A DNA stretch of 64,000 nt from JAWKXU01 sp020446465 (GTDB taxonomy: Bacteria; Pseudomonadota; Alphaproteobacteria; Sphingomonadales; Sphingomonadaceae): NCBI GenBank assembly GCA_041396845.1, contig JAWKXU010000002.1, forward strand, positions 310,001-374,000. Reading direction: 5' to 3'. This document shows positions 35,415 to 44,129 of the stretch, one piece after another; the first letter of the stretch is position 1; the number at the start of each line of letters is the position of its first letter. Made by a program: the position numbers and the translations under genes. The notes under the pieces are model-generated. The model saw only the letters and a program-made list of their open reading frames with translations, made no database searches and was not told the DNA's origin.

Positions 35415-38201
35415 GATCGTGTAGACTTCGACTTCCTTTGTCTCTGACTTTGCGTCGCTTTCGCCTGCGGGCTTTTCACTGGCGGCATCGAGCAGCCGTT
35501 CTTCCACGGCAGCAATCCGTTCGGCACGGTCAATCTTGTCGCCAAACAGATCGGTGACGTAAAAGGTATCGACCGCCCGTTCCCCATAAGTCGTGACGTG
35601 GGCGGAATGCAGCAGAAGCTGGGCTTCGAACATCGCGCGGGCCAGGCGATTGAGCAGTGCGGGCCGATCACGCGCGCTGACTTCAATGACCGTAAAACGA
35701 CGCGAGGCCTTGTTGTCGAACTCCACACGGGGGCGAACGTCGAATGCTTCTGCACGACGATGCGCCAGCGGCCTTTTGGCGAGCGATGGCACAAGTTCGA
35801 CCCGGTTGGCCAAGGCATCGGCAATCGACGTTTTAAGGCGCGCAAGCTGCGGCGCTTCCCGAAATGGATTGCCGAGCGGGTCTTGCACAAGGAAATTGTC
35901 CACCGCGCGACCATCTCGCGTGGTATGAATGCGCGCGTCGATAATGTTGCCGCCCGCCAGGTGGATACCGCCCGCAATGCGATAAAACAGGCCCGGATGG
36001 TCAGTCGATATGACGGTGACGAGCGTTGCCCCGCGCGCTTCGTAGTATTCGCAATGGATCGAAAGCGCGTCCTTCAACCGCAAGGCCGCATCCATTTGCA
36101 CGATATTGAGCGCAATGATGTCTTCAGGTTCGGCAATCCAGTAGGAATCGTCGAGCTTTGACCCCATCGTTTCGAGCAGCGGCGCATTCTGACCAAGCAG
36201 TTTTTCGACCGCAGCCTTCTTGCCCGCAACGCGCTCCGTCCTGCCGTGGCTCTTGTGACCAAGGCGCAACCGTTCCTCCGCACGATCATAGAGATCGCCG
36301 AGCAATTGCCCTTTCCAGCTGTTCCATACGCCCGGACCGACTGCACGGATATCCACCGCTGTCAGGATCGTTAGCTGCCGCAGCCGTTCCAGCCCTTGCA
36401 CCTTGCCGACGAAATCCTCGATCGTCTGCGGGTCGGACAAGTCCCGCTTGAATGCAGTGGCAGCCATGGCGAGGTGATTGCGAACGAGCCAACTCACCAG
36501 TTCGGTCTCGGATTCGGAAAGTCCGAGACGCGGGCACAGCTTCAGGGCGACTTCCGCCCCCAGAACGGAATGATCGCCGCCCCTGCCCTTGGCGATATCG
36601 TGCAGCAAGACCGCCGTGTAGAGCACCCGGCGCGACCCAAGTTCGTGGATCAGCTTCGTCGAGCGGGGATGCGCGCCGCTCTGGTCGCCATGTTCGATCT
36701 TTGACAAGAGGCCGATGGCGCGGATCGTATGCTCATCCACCGTATAGTGGTGATACATGTCGAACTGCATCTGCGCGTTGACCCGGCCAAAGTCAGGCAC
36801 GAAACGCCCGAAAACGCCCGTCTCGTTCATCCAGCGCAATACCGTTTCGGGATCATTTCGCCCCGTCAGCACGCTCATGAAATACGCGTTCGCCCGCGGA
36901 TCACGACGAACCTTGCCCTTGATAAACTTCACATCCCGTGTTGCCATTCGCATCGTTTCGGGATGCACTTCCAGCCCTTCGGACTCGGCCAGCGCGAACA
37001 GTTCCAGCAGGCGAACCGGGTCTTTTTCAAACCAGGTGTCGGACGGCGCGCTGATCCGTCCGCTAAGAACCGTAAAGCCGCGCAATTTTCGAGGCTTGGC
37101 CTTGAACGCGGCCAGAATGCCCTTGGGCCGTTGTGCTGCAAACTGCTCGTCAAGCTGGGCCAGGAAAACGCCGGTCAGGCTGCCGACCTGTTTCGCCTGG
37201 AGGAAAAAATACTGCATGAACCGTTCGACCGCGCTTTTCCCCGGCCTATCAGCAAATTGCATCCGCGCGGCGACTTCGCGTTGAAGATCGAAAGTCAGCC
37301 TGTCTTCGGCTCGATCTGTAATGTCATGAAGGTGACAGCGCACCGCCAGCAGGAAATTGTCCGCACGGCGAAAAGCCCTGTATTCCCGCTGCGTCAGCAA
37401 CCCGACATTGACCAGTTCCGACGCATTGCGAACCTTGTGGATATATTTGCCGATCCAGTAGAGCGTGTGCAGGTCGCGCAAGCCCCCCTTGCCTTCTTTC
37501 ACATTGGGTTCGACGACATAACGGCTATCGCCCAGCCGCTTGTGCCGATCATTGCGCTCGGCCAGTTTCTCGCTGACAAACTGTCGCTCCGTGCCGGGGA
37601 CAACTTCGGTAAAGAAACGATGCCGCGCCTCTTCATACAACTTCTGATCGCCCCAGACATATCGCCCTTCCAGCAGGGCCGTGCGGATGGTGAGGTCCGC
37701 CTTTGCCATACGAACCATGTCGGCCAGCGAACGGCTGGAATGGCCAACTTTCAACCCCAGATCCCACAGGAAATAGAGCATCGCCTCAATCACCTGTTCG
37801 CACCAGGCTGTCTGCTTGCCCGGCGTCAGAAAGGCGATATCGACATCGGAATGGGGCGCCATTTCCCCGCGGCCATATCCGCCCACGGCCATGATCGCGA
37901 GCCGCTCACCCGTTGAGCGATTGGCAGCCGGATAGACATTGGTGATGACATGATCGTGGATCACGCGCACAATCTGATCGACCAGAAAAGCATGGCCTTC
38001 TGCGCATTCGTGCCCGGCTGACGGTTTTTCGCAAAGCCTGCGCGCCAGTTCCTTGCGCCCGCCATCCAGCGCGCCGCGCAACAGGCCGACGATATCCTGC
38101 CGGGCCTTGCTGCCCTTGTCGGCGAATGCCTGCGCGATCTCCTCTGCAAGGGACCGCCGTTCGATAATTGCGCGTCGGTTTGTGATCCTGAAACTGGTCA
38201 C
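35412..38201 (-). CDS. glnD: Bifunctional PII uridylyltransferase/uridylyl-removing enzyme GlnD
   Basis: About 929 residues; senses glutamine and (de)uridylylates PII proteins to control nitrogen metabolism. Order: nucleotidyltransferase domain with GGYGRGEMAPHSDVDIAFL (catalytic Asp pair), linker, HD hydrolase domain with LLHDIAKGRGGDHS, and two C-terminal ACT domains (VTVISTDHPGLFYRIAGGIH and FTVIEVSARDRPALLNRLAR). Start GTG 38201 is favoured because GAGGAG lies 6 bases upstream; GTG 38207 is the alternative. Nitrogen context: gltBD and ald are also in the window. Confidence 0.96.
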   Translation of the reverse strand: MTSFRITNRRAIIERRSLAEEIAQAFADKGSKARQDIVGLLRGALDGGRKELARRLCEKPSAGHECAEGHAFLVDQIVRVIHDHVITNVYPAANRSTGERLAIMAVGGYGRGEMAPHSDVDIAFLTPGKQTAWCEQVIEAMLYFLWDLGLKVGHSSRSLADMVRMAKADLTIRTALLEGRYVWGDQKLYEEARHRFFTEVVPGTERQFVSEKLAERNDRHKRLGDSRYVVEPNVKEGKGGLRDLHTLYWIGKYIHKVRNASELVNVGLLTQREYRAFRRADNFLLAVRCHLHDITDRAEDRLTFDLQREVAARMQFADRPGKSAVERFMQYFFLQAKQVGSLTGVFLAQLDEQFAAQRPKGILAAFKAKPRKLRGFTVLSGRISAPSDTWFEKDPVRLLELFALAESEGLEVHPETMRMATRDVKFIKGKVRRDPRANAYFMSVLTGRNDPETVLRWMNETGVFGRFVPDFGRVNAQMQFDMYHHYTVDEHTIRAIGLLSKIEHGDQSGAHPRSTKLIHELGSRRVLYTAVLLHDIAKGRGGDHSVLGAEVALKLCPRLGLSESETELVSWLVRNHLAMAATAFKRDLSDPQTIEDFVGKVQGLERLRQLTILTAVDIRAVGPGVWNSWKGQLLGDLYDRAEERLRLGHKSHGRTERVAGKKAAVEKLLGQNAPLLETMGSKLDDSYWIAEPEDIIALNIVQMDAALRLKDALSIHCEYYEARGATLVTVISTDHPGLFYRIAGGIHLAGGNIIDARIHTTRDGRAVDNFLVQDPLGNPFREAPQLARLKTSIADALANRVELVPSLAKRPLAHRRAEAFDVRPRVEFDNKASRRFTVIEVSARDRPALLNRLARAMFEAQLLLHSAHVTTYGERAVDTFYVTDLFGDKIDRAERIAAVEERLLDAASEKPAGESDAKSETKEVEVYTI

Positions 38202-38393
38202 GCTCACTCCTCATGAGGGGCTGATATACCGGATCATATGGGCATGATGCCCCACTTGGCCAGCCCCGCGGCAAATTCCATGCTACTGGCCTGCCACAGC
38301 TTTTGCATGAAAAGACAAGAGCAGACTTTCTCCCGGCGTCACTCTATGCCAAGAGCGCAACGCGCGCGAACCATAACGAGGGCATCCCGGCAC

Positions 38394-39275
38394 GTGCTTA
38401 CAATTCTGGCATCCACAGCCACTGCGGCGCCAATCATGTGGGAAAACCTGGGGCTTCGTCCCGGTATCGACCTTGGTTTCTTTACCTTGCGGTTCTATTC
38501 GCTCGCCTATCTCGGCGGCATTCTGCTGGGTTACTGGCACCTTGGCCGCATGGTGAAAGCCCCCGGCGCACCCATGGCGCAACGCCATGTGGACGACCTT
38601 TTCTTCTATTGCACGCTCGGCATCATCATTGGCGGGCGGCTGGGATACGCGACATTCTACGCACCGGAGCTTTGGCTCAACCCCGGCGACCTTCTGAAAC
38701 TGTGGGAAGGCGGGATGAGCTTCCACGGCGGGCTTGTCGGTGTGCTGCTGGCCATCACCTGGGTCAGTTACCGGGGTGGGCTGCAATTCCTGCGCGTCTG
38801 CGATTATATCGCGGTCAACGTGCCGTTCGGGATGATGTTCGGGCGCATTGCAAACTTCATCAATGGTGAGCTTTGGGGCCGGGCAACGGACGTGCCATGG
38901 GCCATGGTCTTTCCCGGCGGCGGCCCGATCCCGCGCCACCCATCGCAACTTTACGAGGCAGGGCTGGAAGGCGCGTTACTGGTCATCGTGCTGCTTTATC
39001 TGTTCTGGCGCACCCGCGCACGCTGGAAACCGGGGCTGCTGGTCGGCGTGTTCACTGCGGGGATCGCACTTGCCCGCTTCACGGTCGAGTTCTTCCGTGA
39101 ACCCGACGCGCAACTGGCCGAATTTGCTGTCCGCACCGGCCTTTCGATGGGCCAATGGCTGACCATACCGCTTATTATTCTGGGGCTGGCAATCGTCATC
39201 CGCGCGCTTGCCCGCCCGGCGCTGGGCACGCCTGACAAGGCGCAGGCCGCAGCACCCGACGCGCCTGCTGCATGA
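38394..39275 (+). CDS. lgt: Prolipoprotein diacylglyceryl transferase
   Basis: About 293 residues, integral membrane enzyme that transfers diacylglyceryl from phosphatidylglycerol to lipobox cysteines. The Lgt signature GRIANFINGELWGR is intact and MSFHGGLVG carries the conserved HGG; seven hydrophobic segments. The frame is open to 38238, but GTG 38394 (LTILASTATAAPI...) fits the family N-terminus and GAGGG lies upstream. Its stop overlaps the next start by 4 bases. Confidence 0.94.
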   Translation: MLTILASTATAAPIMWENLGLRPGIDLGFFTLRFYSLAYLGGILLGYWHLGRMVKAPGAPMAQRHVDDLFFYCTLGIIIGGRLGYATFYAPELWLNPGDLLKLWEGGMSFHGGLVGVLLAITWVSYRGGLQFLRVCDYIAVNVPFGMMFGRIANFINGELWGRATDVPWAMVFPGGGPIPRHPSQLYEAGLEGALLVIVLLYLFWRTRARWKPGLLVGVFTAGIALARFTVEFFREPDAQLAEFAVRTGLSMGQWLTIPLIILGLAIVIRALARPALGTPDKAQAAAPDAPAA

Positions 39276-40339
39276 TGCGACCTGCCAGCACAGACCTTGC
39301 CGCCATGTTCCGGCGGCTGATTGCCAGCACGGGGCCAATCAGCGTCGCGCACTACATGGCAGAGGCCAATGCGCGCTATTACAACTCCGCCGATCCGCTG
39401 GGTGCTGGCGGCGATTTCATCACCGCCCCTGAAATCAGCCAGATGTTTGGCGAGCTGATCGGGCTGTGGCTGGCGGATATGTGGATCAATGCGGGCCGGG
39501 TGGAACCTGTCCACTATGTCGAACTGGGGCCGGGGCGCGGCACACTGGCGCGCGACGCCATCCGCGCCGCGACCCGCTATGGCCTCGAAGCGCGGGTCCA
39601 TTTTGTCGAAACGTCCGTGACGCTAAAGGACATCCAGCTTGCCACCGTGCCGGGGGCAATCTGGCACAAGGATCTTTCGACCATTCCGGCAGAAAGCCCG
39701 ATCCTGCTTGTCGCCAACGAGTTTCTCGATGCGCTGCCGATGCGCCAACTGGTCATGACGGAGCAGGGCTGGCGCGAACGGCTTGTCGGGCTGGAAGGAG
39801 AAGGCCCGGACGCCCGCTTTACTTTCGTTGTCGGCAGGCAACCGATGGACAGCGCCGTGCCGGAAAACAGGCGTCAGGCAGAGCCGGGCACGATTATCGA
39901 AACCAGTCCCGCTGCGGCCACTGTCATGTACGAAGTTGCCGGGCGCCTTGCCGGACAGGGAGGCGCGGCCCTGTTCATCGACTATGGCCATGAAGCCCCG
40001 CGGACCGGATCGACGCTGCAGGCCGTGCGCGCACATCGCAAGGTCGATCCGTTCTCAACCCCCGGTCAGGCGGACCTCACCACCCATGTCGATTTCGATG
40101 CCATGGCGTCGATTGCCCAATCGCGCGGTGCGCGCTGGATCGGCACGACCACGCAAGGGAACTGGCTGCGCGGGCTGGGGATAGAGGCCCGCGCCGATGC
40201 CTTGTCAGAGTTTGCGCCCGACCATGCCGAGGCCATCCATTCCGCCAAAGACAGGCTGATTGGTGACGGCCAGATGGGCGCACTGTTCAAAGTTATGGGT
40301 CTTGCCGGCAAGAACTGGCCCGGCGGCGTGGGATTTTAG
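39272..40339 (+). CDS. MidA/NDUFAF7-family SAM-dependent methyltransferase
   Basis: 355 residues of the COG1565 class I methyltransferase family. In mitochondria the homologue NDUFAF7 dimethylates an arginine of a complex I subunit; the bacterial target is probably similar but unproven. The SAM site is VELGPGRGTLARDAIRAA (residue ~85), preceded by GDFITAPEISQMFGELIG and followed by VANEFLDALPMRQLV, all family hallmarks. Translationally coupled to lgt through a 4-base overlap, a pairing common in Sphingomonadales and relatives. Confidence 0.9.
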   Translation: MMRPASTDLAAMFRRLIASTGPISVAHYMAEANARYYNSADPLGAGGDFITAPEISQMFGELIGLWLADMWINAGRVEPVHYVELGPGRGTLARDAIRAATRYGLEARVHFVETSVTLKDIQLATVPGAIWHKDLSTIPAESPILLVANEFLDALPMRQLVMTEQGWRERLVGLEGEGPDARFTFVVGRQPMDSAVPENRRQAEPGTIIETSPAAATVMYEVAGRLAGQGGAALFIDYGHEAPRTGSTLQAVRAHRKVDPFSTPGQADLTTHVDFDAMASIAQSRGARWIGTTTQGNWLRGLGIEARADALSEFAPDHAEAIHSAKDRLIGDGQMGALFKVMGLAGKNWPGGVGF

Positions 40340-40432
40340 TGGGCCTAAGCGGTCGGAACGAAACGCAACGGCGGGTTTGAACGAGGCTTCGGGTAAAAAG
40401 CCGCCTGTCAGGACACGCCCCCATTGCGGACG

Positions 40433-40972
40433 TCACGTTGAGAGCGGCCCAACAACTGCTTTACGCATTTGCCCCAAAGCTGAAGCCAATTTCTGACCGT
40501 CACGCTTGAGTTCTTCGAGATGCCTCAGGGCATCGGGCTTTTCGATTACAATGAGTCCAGAGTCGGCTTGACGGCTGCGGATCGACAGGGTGCGTATTAC
40601 GAGCAGCCAGTGGCCATTGGGAACAACAGCAACCGTAATATGCCCATGGCAAAGTTGAGTTCGAAAAGCCTCGTGTTGCTGACGATAATGCGCCAAGGTT
40701 TTGGATGTGGTCTTACCGATTTCCGCAAACGGTCCGTCAGGCTTAATCGCTTCCCCAAGATCCTCAAAGCGCTGGCCAATCAGGTGACGTAAACGGATTG
40801 TTGAGCTGGACGGCTTTGCTCCATCCAGAGCCAATAATGTTAGTGTAACAGCTTGTTCTATCGCTGAGAAATGATGCATGCACTCGCCACGCCAAGCGTT
40901 GACTTCTGTCAATGTTGAGGCCCAGTCAATTTGACTTGCAGTTAGCACGGTCTGATCTGGAATTGCATTCAT
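40433..40972 (-). CDS. Orphan protein with HEPN-like R-x4-H motif
   Basis: 179 residues from ATG 40972, not recognised as a described family. It looks all-alpha in its first two thirds: a helix WRGECMHHFSAIEQAVTLTL, a second around RLRHLIGQRFEDLGEAI, a third TLAHYRQQHEAFRTQLCHG, then two beta-type strands. The sequence R104-TQLC-H109-G is the Rx4H(G) pattern that marks the catalytic site of HEPN-fold RNases. Hand-counted GC over 40621-40980 is about 49%, well below the neighbours, so it may be horizontally acquired. It stands alone between the MidA-like gene and gyrB; no partner antitoxin is visible. The frame stays open to 41128 without a better start. Confidence 0.65.
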   Translation of the reverse strand: MNAIPDQTVLTASQIDWASTLTEVNAWRGECMHHFSAIEQAVTLTLLALDGAKPSSSTIRLRHLIGQRFEDLGEAIKPDGPFAEIGKTTSKTLAHYRQQHEAFRTQLCHGHITVAVVPNGHWLLVIRTLSIRSRQADSGLIVIEKPDALRHLEELKRDGQKLASALGQMRKAVVGPLST

Positions 40973-41110
40973 CGCAAGATGATAAATCAGATGAGTTTCG
41001 AAATGATTATTCGTAGTTGATCGATCGCATTGAAGTTGAGAACGCAAGCGCCCGCTAACCATCCCCATTCCTGTCATTGGAGTGGGTCCGGCGATTTCCC
41101 GATAGCGGAC

Positions 41111-41147
41111 CTTTGGGCGCGCGGGCATGTCTCACGCGCCCCCAAAG
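41111..41147 (-). terminator. Strong hairpin downstream of gyrB
   Basis: On the minus strand CTTTGGGGGCGCG pairs with CGCGCGCCCAAAG (one mismatch) around an 11-base loop, starting 14 bases after the gyrB stop. No long U-tract follows, so it may end transcripts with Rho or protect the 3' end. Confidence 0.5.
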
Positions 41148-41160
41148 CCTGCCCCGTCAA

Positions 41161-43698
41161 TCACACGTCCAGATTGGCAACGTTCAGGGCATTTTCCTGA
41201 ATGAAGTCGCGGCGCGGTTCCACCACATCGCCCATCAGGCGGGTAAAGATTTCGTCCGTCACGTCGGCGTCTTCCACTTTCACCTGCAACAGCGCGCGGT
41301 TATCAGGGTCGAGCGTGGTTTCCCAAAGCTGCTCGGCATTCATTTCGCCCAGCCCCTTGTAACGCTGCACGGAAAGGCCCTTGCGCCCTGCGGCCAGCAC
41401 CGCATCCAGCAATTGCGTCGGGCGGTGGATGGTCCCGTCACCCGCCTTGCCGCTGATTTCGACCGCGTCCTCTTCATCGGTATCGGCGGCGGTATCAGCT
41501 TCGGTAATATCGGCGCTGCCTTTCACCAGACGCGCAGGCGAAACATAAACATCGGCCTGTTCCTGCGCCAGCCGGTCCAGCTTGCGCGCTTCGGCACTAT
41601 CAAGGAACGCACCGTCGATCCGGTGCACATCAGTCACCCCGCGCCAGACACGATCGAAACGCAGCGCGCCGCTCTCTTCGATTACAACGCTCCATGTCGC
41701 TTCGCTGTCGCCTGTCGCCATGCGCGATGCGGCTTTCTCCAGCGCAGCGCGGCGGGCATCGGCAGAAAGGCCGGGCGTCAGCGCGCCAGACAGCGCCATC
41801 TGCTCGACAATCGCGCTGTCATAACGGCGCGGGACGAAGCCCATCAGGTTACGCAGCCGCAGCGCATGTTCGACCAGTGCGGACAAGTCCGCCCCCCCGC
41901 GCGCACCGCCCGCGCTTTCGAGAATCCGCCCGTTCGTGCCAGCCTCGACCAGATAGCGATCCAGCGCGGCATTGTCTTTCAGATAGACTTCGCTGCGCCC
42001 CTTGCTGACTTTATAGAGCGGCGGTTGCGCGATGTAGAGGTGCCCTGCCCGGATCACGTCGGGCATCTGGCGATGGAAGAACGTAAGCAACAGCGTGCGG
42101 ATATGCGCCCCGTCAACGTCGGCGTCCGTCATGATCACTATCTTGTGATAACGCAGCTTTTCAAGATTGAATTCGTCGCGAATACCCGTGCCCATGGCCT
42201 GAATAAGCGTGCCGACTTCCTTTGATCCGATGATGCGGTCAAAGCGGGCACGCTCAACATTCAGGATTTTGCCCTTCAGCGGCAGGATAGCCTGATAGTG
42301 GCGATCACGCCCCTGCTTGGCAGACCCGCCTGCGCTGTCCCCTTCGACCAGGAACAGTTCGGACTTCGCCGGGTCGCGCTCCTGACAATCGGCCAGCTTG
42401 CCGGGCAGAGAGGCGATGTCCAGTGCGCCCTTGCGCCGGGTCAATTCACGCGCTCTGCGCGCAGCCTCGCGCGCGGCGGCGGCGTCGATGATCTTCTGGA
42501 CGATTGCCCGCGCATCCGCCGGATTTTCTTCCAGCCACTCGGTCATTTTTTCGCCCATCAGGCTTTCTAGCGGCTGGCGCACTTCAGAACTGACCAGCTT
42601 GTCCTTCGTCTGGCTGGAAAACTTGGGGTCAGGCAGCTTGACCGAGACGATGGCCGTCAGCCCCTCACGCATGTCCTCACCCGAAAGCGACACTTTCTCC
42701 TTCTTCAACAGGCCAGAGGCTGTCGCATAGTTGTTGAGCGTGCGAGTCAGCGCAGCCCGGAACGCGGCCAGATGGGTGCCGCCATCGCGCTGCGGGATGT
42801 TGTTGGTGAAACACAGCACGTTCTCATAATAGGAATCGTTCCATTCCAGCGCGACATCAATGCCGATGCCGTCCTTTTCGGCTGACACGGAAATCGGGTC
42901 TGCCACAAGTGCCTGTTTGTTGCGATCCAGCCACTTCACGAATGCGGCAATGCCGCCTTCGTAGAACAGGTTATGTTCCTTTGCTTCCTCGTGCCGTTTG
43001 TCGCGCAGCAGAATGCGAACCCCGGAATTGAGAAAGGCGAGTTCGCGATAACGGTGCTCCAGCTTGTCAAAGTCGAACTCGGTCACGTTCTTGAACGTGT
43101 CGGTGCTGGCGAGGAAGGTGACGCGGGTTCCCTTCTTGAAACCACGCTCATCCGCGTTGCCATCGACTTTGGGTGCATCGCCCATGACGCGCAGCGGTTC
43201 CACCGCATCGCCGTGTTCAAACCGCATCCAGTGTTCCTTGCCATCGCGCCAGACTGTCAGTTCCAGCCATTCGCTCAGCGCATTGACAACCGAAACGCCA
43301 ACGCCATGCAGGCCGCCTGAGACCTTGTAGGCATTGTCGTCGCTGGTGTTTTCGAATTTGCCGCCCGCGTGGAGCTGGGTCATGATGACTTCGGCGGCGG
43401 AAACGCCTTCCTCTGCGTGAATATCGGTCGGAATGCCGCGCCCGTTATCTTCCACCGAAACGGAGCCATCGGGGTTCAGTTCGATCAGGACGAGATCGCA
43501 ATGGCCGGCCAGCGCTTCGTCAATCGCGTTGTCCGAAACTTCGAAAACCATGTGATGCAGGCCGGACCCGTCATCGGTATCACCGATATACATACCGGGA
43601 CGTTTGCGCACCGCATCCAGCCCTTTGAGGACTTTGATCGAATCTGCGCCGTAACCATTGGTTTTTGGTGTGTTATCGGGTTCTTGCGTCATGGCCAT
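41161..43698 (-). CDS. gyrB: DNA gyrase subunit B
   Basis: 845-residue (843 from ATG 43692) ATPase subunit of gyrase. GHKL ATPase motifs: DNAIDEALAG, VEDNGRGIPTDIH and GLHGVGVSVVNALS. Toprim domain: LVEGDSAGGSAKQGRD and MTDADVDGAHIRTLLL. It ends with the gyrase C-terminal QRYKGLGEMNAEQLWETT. A moderately long insert before the last motif is rich in Asp/Thr (TEADTAADTDEEDAVE). The start lies on a TATAAT-like box, see the separate promoter entry. Confidence 0.97.
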   Translation of the reverse strand: MAMTQEPDNTPKTNGYGADSIKVLKGLDAVRKRPGMYIGDTDDGSGLHHMVFEVSDNAIDEALAGHCDLVLIELNPDGSVSVEDNGRGIPTDIHAEEGVSAAEVIMTQLHAGGKFENTSDDNAYKVSGGLHGVGVSVVNALSEWLELTVWRDGKEHWMRFEHGDAVEPLRVMGDAPKVDGNADERGFKKGTRVTFLASTDTFKNVTEFDFDKLEHRYRELAFLNSGVRILLRDKRHEEAKEHNLFYEGGIAAFVKWLDRNKQALVADPISVSAEKDGIGIDVALEWNDSYYENVLCFTNNIPQRDGGTHLAAFRAALTRTLNNYATASGLLKKEKVSLSGEDMREGLTAIVSVKLPDPKFSSQTKDKLVSSEVRQPLESLMGEKMTEWLEENPADARAIVQKIIDAAAAREAARRARELTRRKGALDIASLPGKLADCQERDPAKSELFLVEGDSAGGSAKQGRDRHYQAILPLKGKILNVERARFDRIIGSKEVGTLIQAMGTGIRDEFNLEKLRYHKIVIMTDADVDGAHIRTLLLTFFHRQMPDVIRAGHLYIAQPPLYKVSKGRSEVYLKDNAALDRYLVEAGTNGRILESAGGARGGADLSALVEHALRLRNLMGFVPRRYDSAIVEQMALSGALTPGLSADARRAALEKAASRMATGDSEATWSVVIEESGALRFDRVWRGVTDVHRIDGAFLDSAEARKLDRLAQEQADVYVSPARLVKGSADITEADTAADTDEEDAVEISGKAGDGTIHRPTQLLDAVLAAGRKGLSVQRYKGLGEMNAEQLWETTLDPDNRALLQVKVEDADVTDEIFTRLMGDVVEPRRDFIQENALNVANLDV

Positions 43699-43700
43699 TA
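43693..43700 (-). promoter_or_regulatory. TATAAT-like -10 box overlapping the gyrB start
   Basis: On the minus strand the gyrB start region reads CTATATAATGGCCATGACG. The TATAAT overlaps the first ATG (43698) and ends 4 bases before the second (43692). No Shine-Dalgarno is present. A transcript from this box would begin at or next to ATG 43692. The -35 region is poor. Confidence 0.35.
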
Positions 43701-43800
43701 TATAGGGGCCACGAACGCAATAAGAAAGCGCAACAAGCAGCCATCCACAACTGGTTTACGTGGTTATGTGAAGGCCGGCAAACTGCCTCTCAATGCTGAA

Positions 43801-43830
43801 CGGCCACCCTTTCGTGTGAAAAGGCGGCCG
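43801..43830 (-). terminator. Hairpin between the 27-codon ORF and gyrB
   Basis: CGGCCGCC-TTT...AAAGGGTGGCCG on the minus strand pairs over about 11 positions (one G-U, one bulge) with a 7-base loop. It begins 31 bases after the small ORF stop and precedes gyrB, so it probably ends the small transcript. Confidence 0.45.
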
Positions 43831-43860
43831 TCAGATTATTTTACCATTCATTCCCACTGC

Positions 43861-43944
43861 TTACATAAGCGTGGCGCTGAAGAGCAGTCCGCTGGTCGAA
43901 GCCGCCAGCAGGACCGGCAGCATACGTGTTGCAACGTTAGCCAT
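43861..43944 (-). CDS. 27-residue hydrophobic small protein
   Basis: ATG 43944 is preceded by AGGAGGAAACA, one of the best Shine-Dalgarno sequences in the window at ideal spacing. The peptide starts MANVATRML, continues PVLLAASTS and ends GLLFSATLM, then TAA. It has one basic residue (Arg7) followed by a hydrophobic stretch long enough to span or associate with the membrane, like known bacterial small membrane proteins; it also resembles an uncleaved signal peptide. It is followed by the hairpin at 43801-43830. Unrecognised; real translation is inferred from the ribosome site. Confidence 0.55.
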   Translation of the reverse strand: MANVATRMLPVLLAASTSGLLFSATLM

Positions 43945-44129
43945 TGTTTCCTCCTGTTTGTGCAGCCATCATGGAAACCCGTTCTCCATTGGCTCGACTT
44001 TGAAATTGTGCATCGCAGCATATTTCGCAATCGCAAAAAAATCGGCATGCGTTGCATTTTTTGCACCATGCTGATATTTCTGATAGTTACAGGCTATCTG
44101 CCGCACAGCCTGCTGCCGGATTTATACAA

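Larger units (their letters stand above)
43699..44129. other. 431-bp gap between gyrB and ppk2
   Basis: AT-richer than its surroundings. Besides the hairpin (43801-43830) and the 27-codon ORF (43861-43944) on the minus strand, it holds the presumed divergent promoter region for that ORF and for ppk2 (about 43980-44120, with several A- and T-runs). Longer frames that cross it look like chance frames with no family resemblance. Confidence 0.5.

Noticed and set aside
43871..44074. Plus-strand 67-codon frame in the gyrB-ppk2 gap
   Set aside because: Antisense to the better-supported 27-codon ORF and without a ribosome site; composition looks random.
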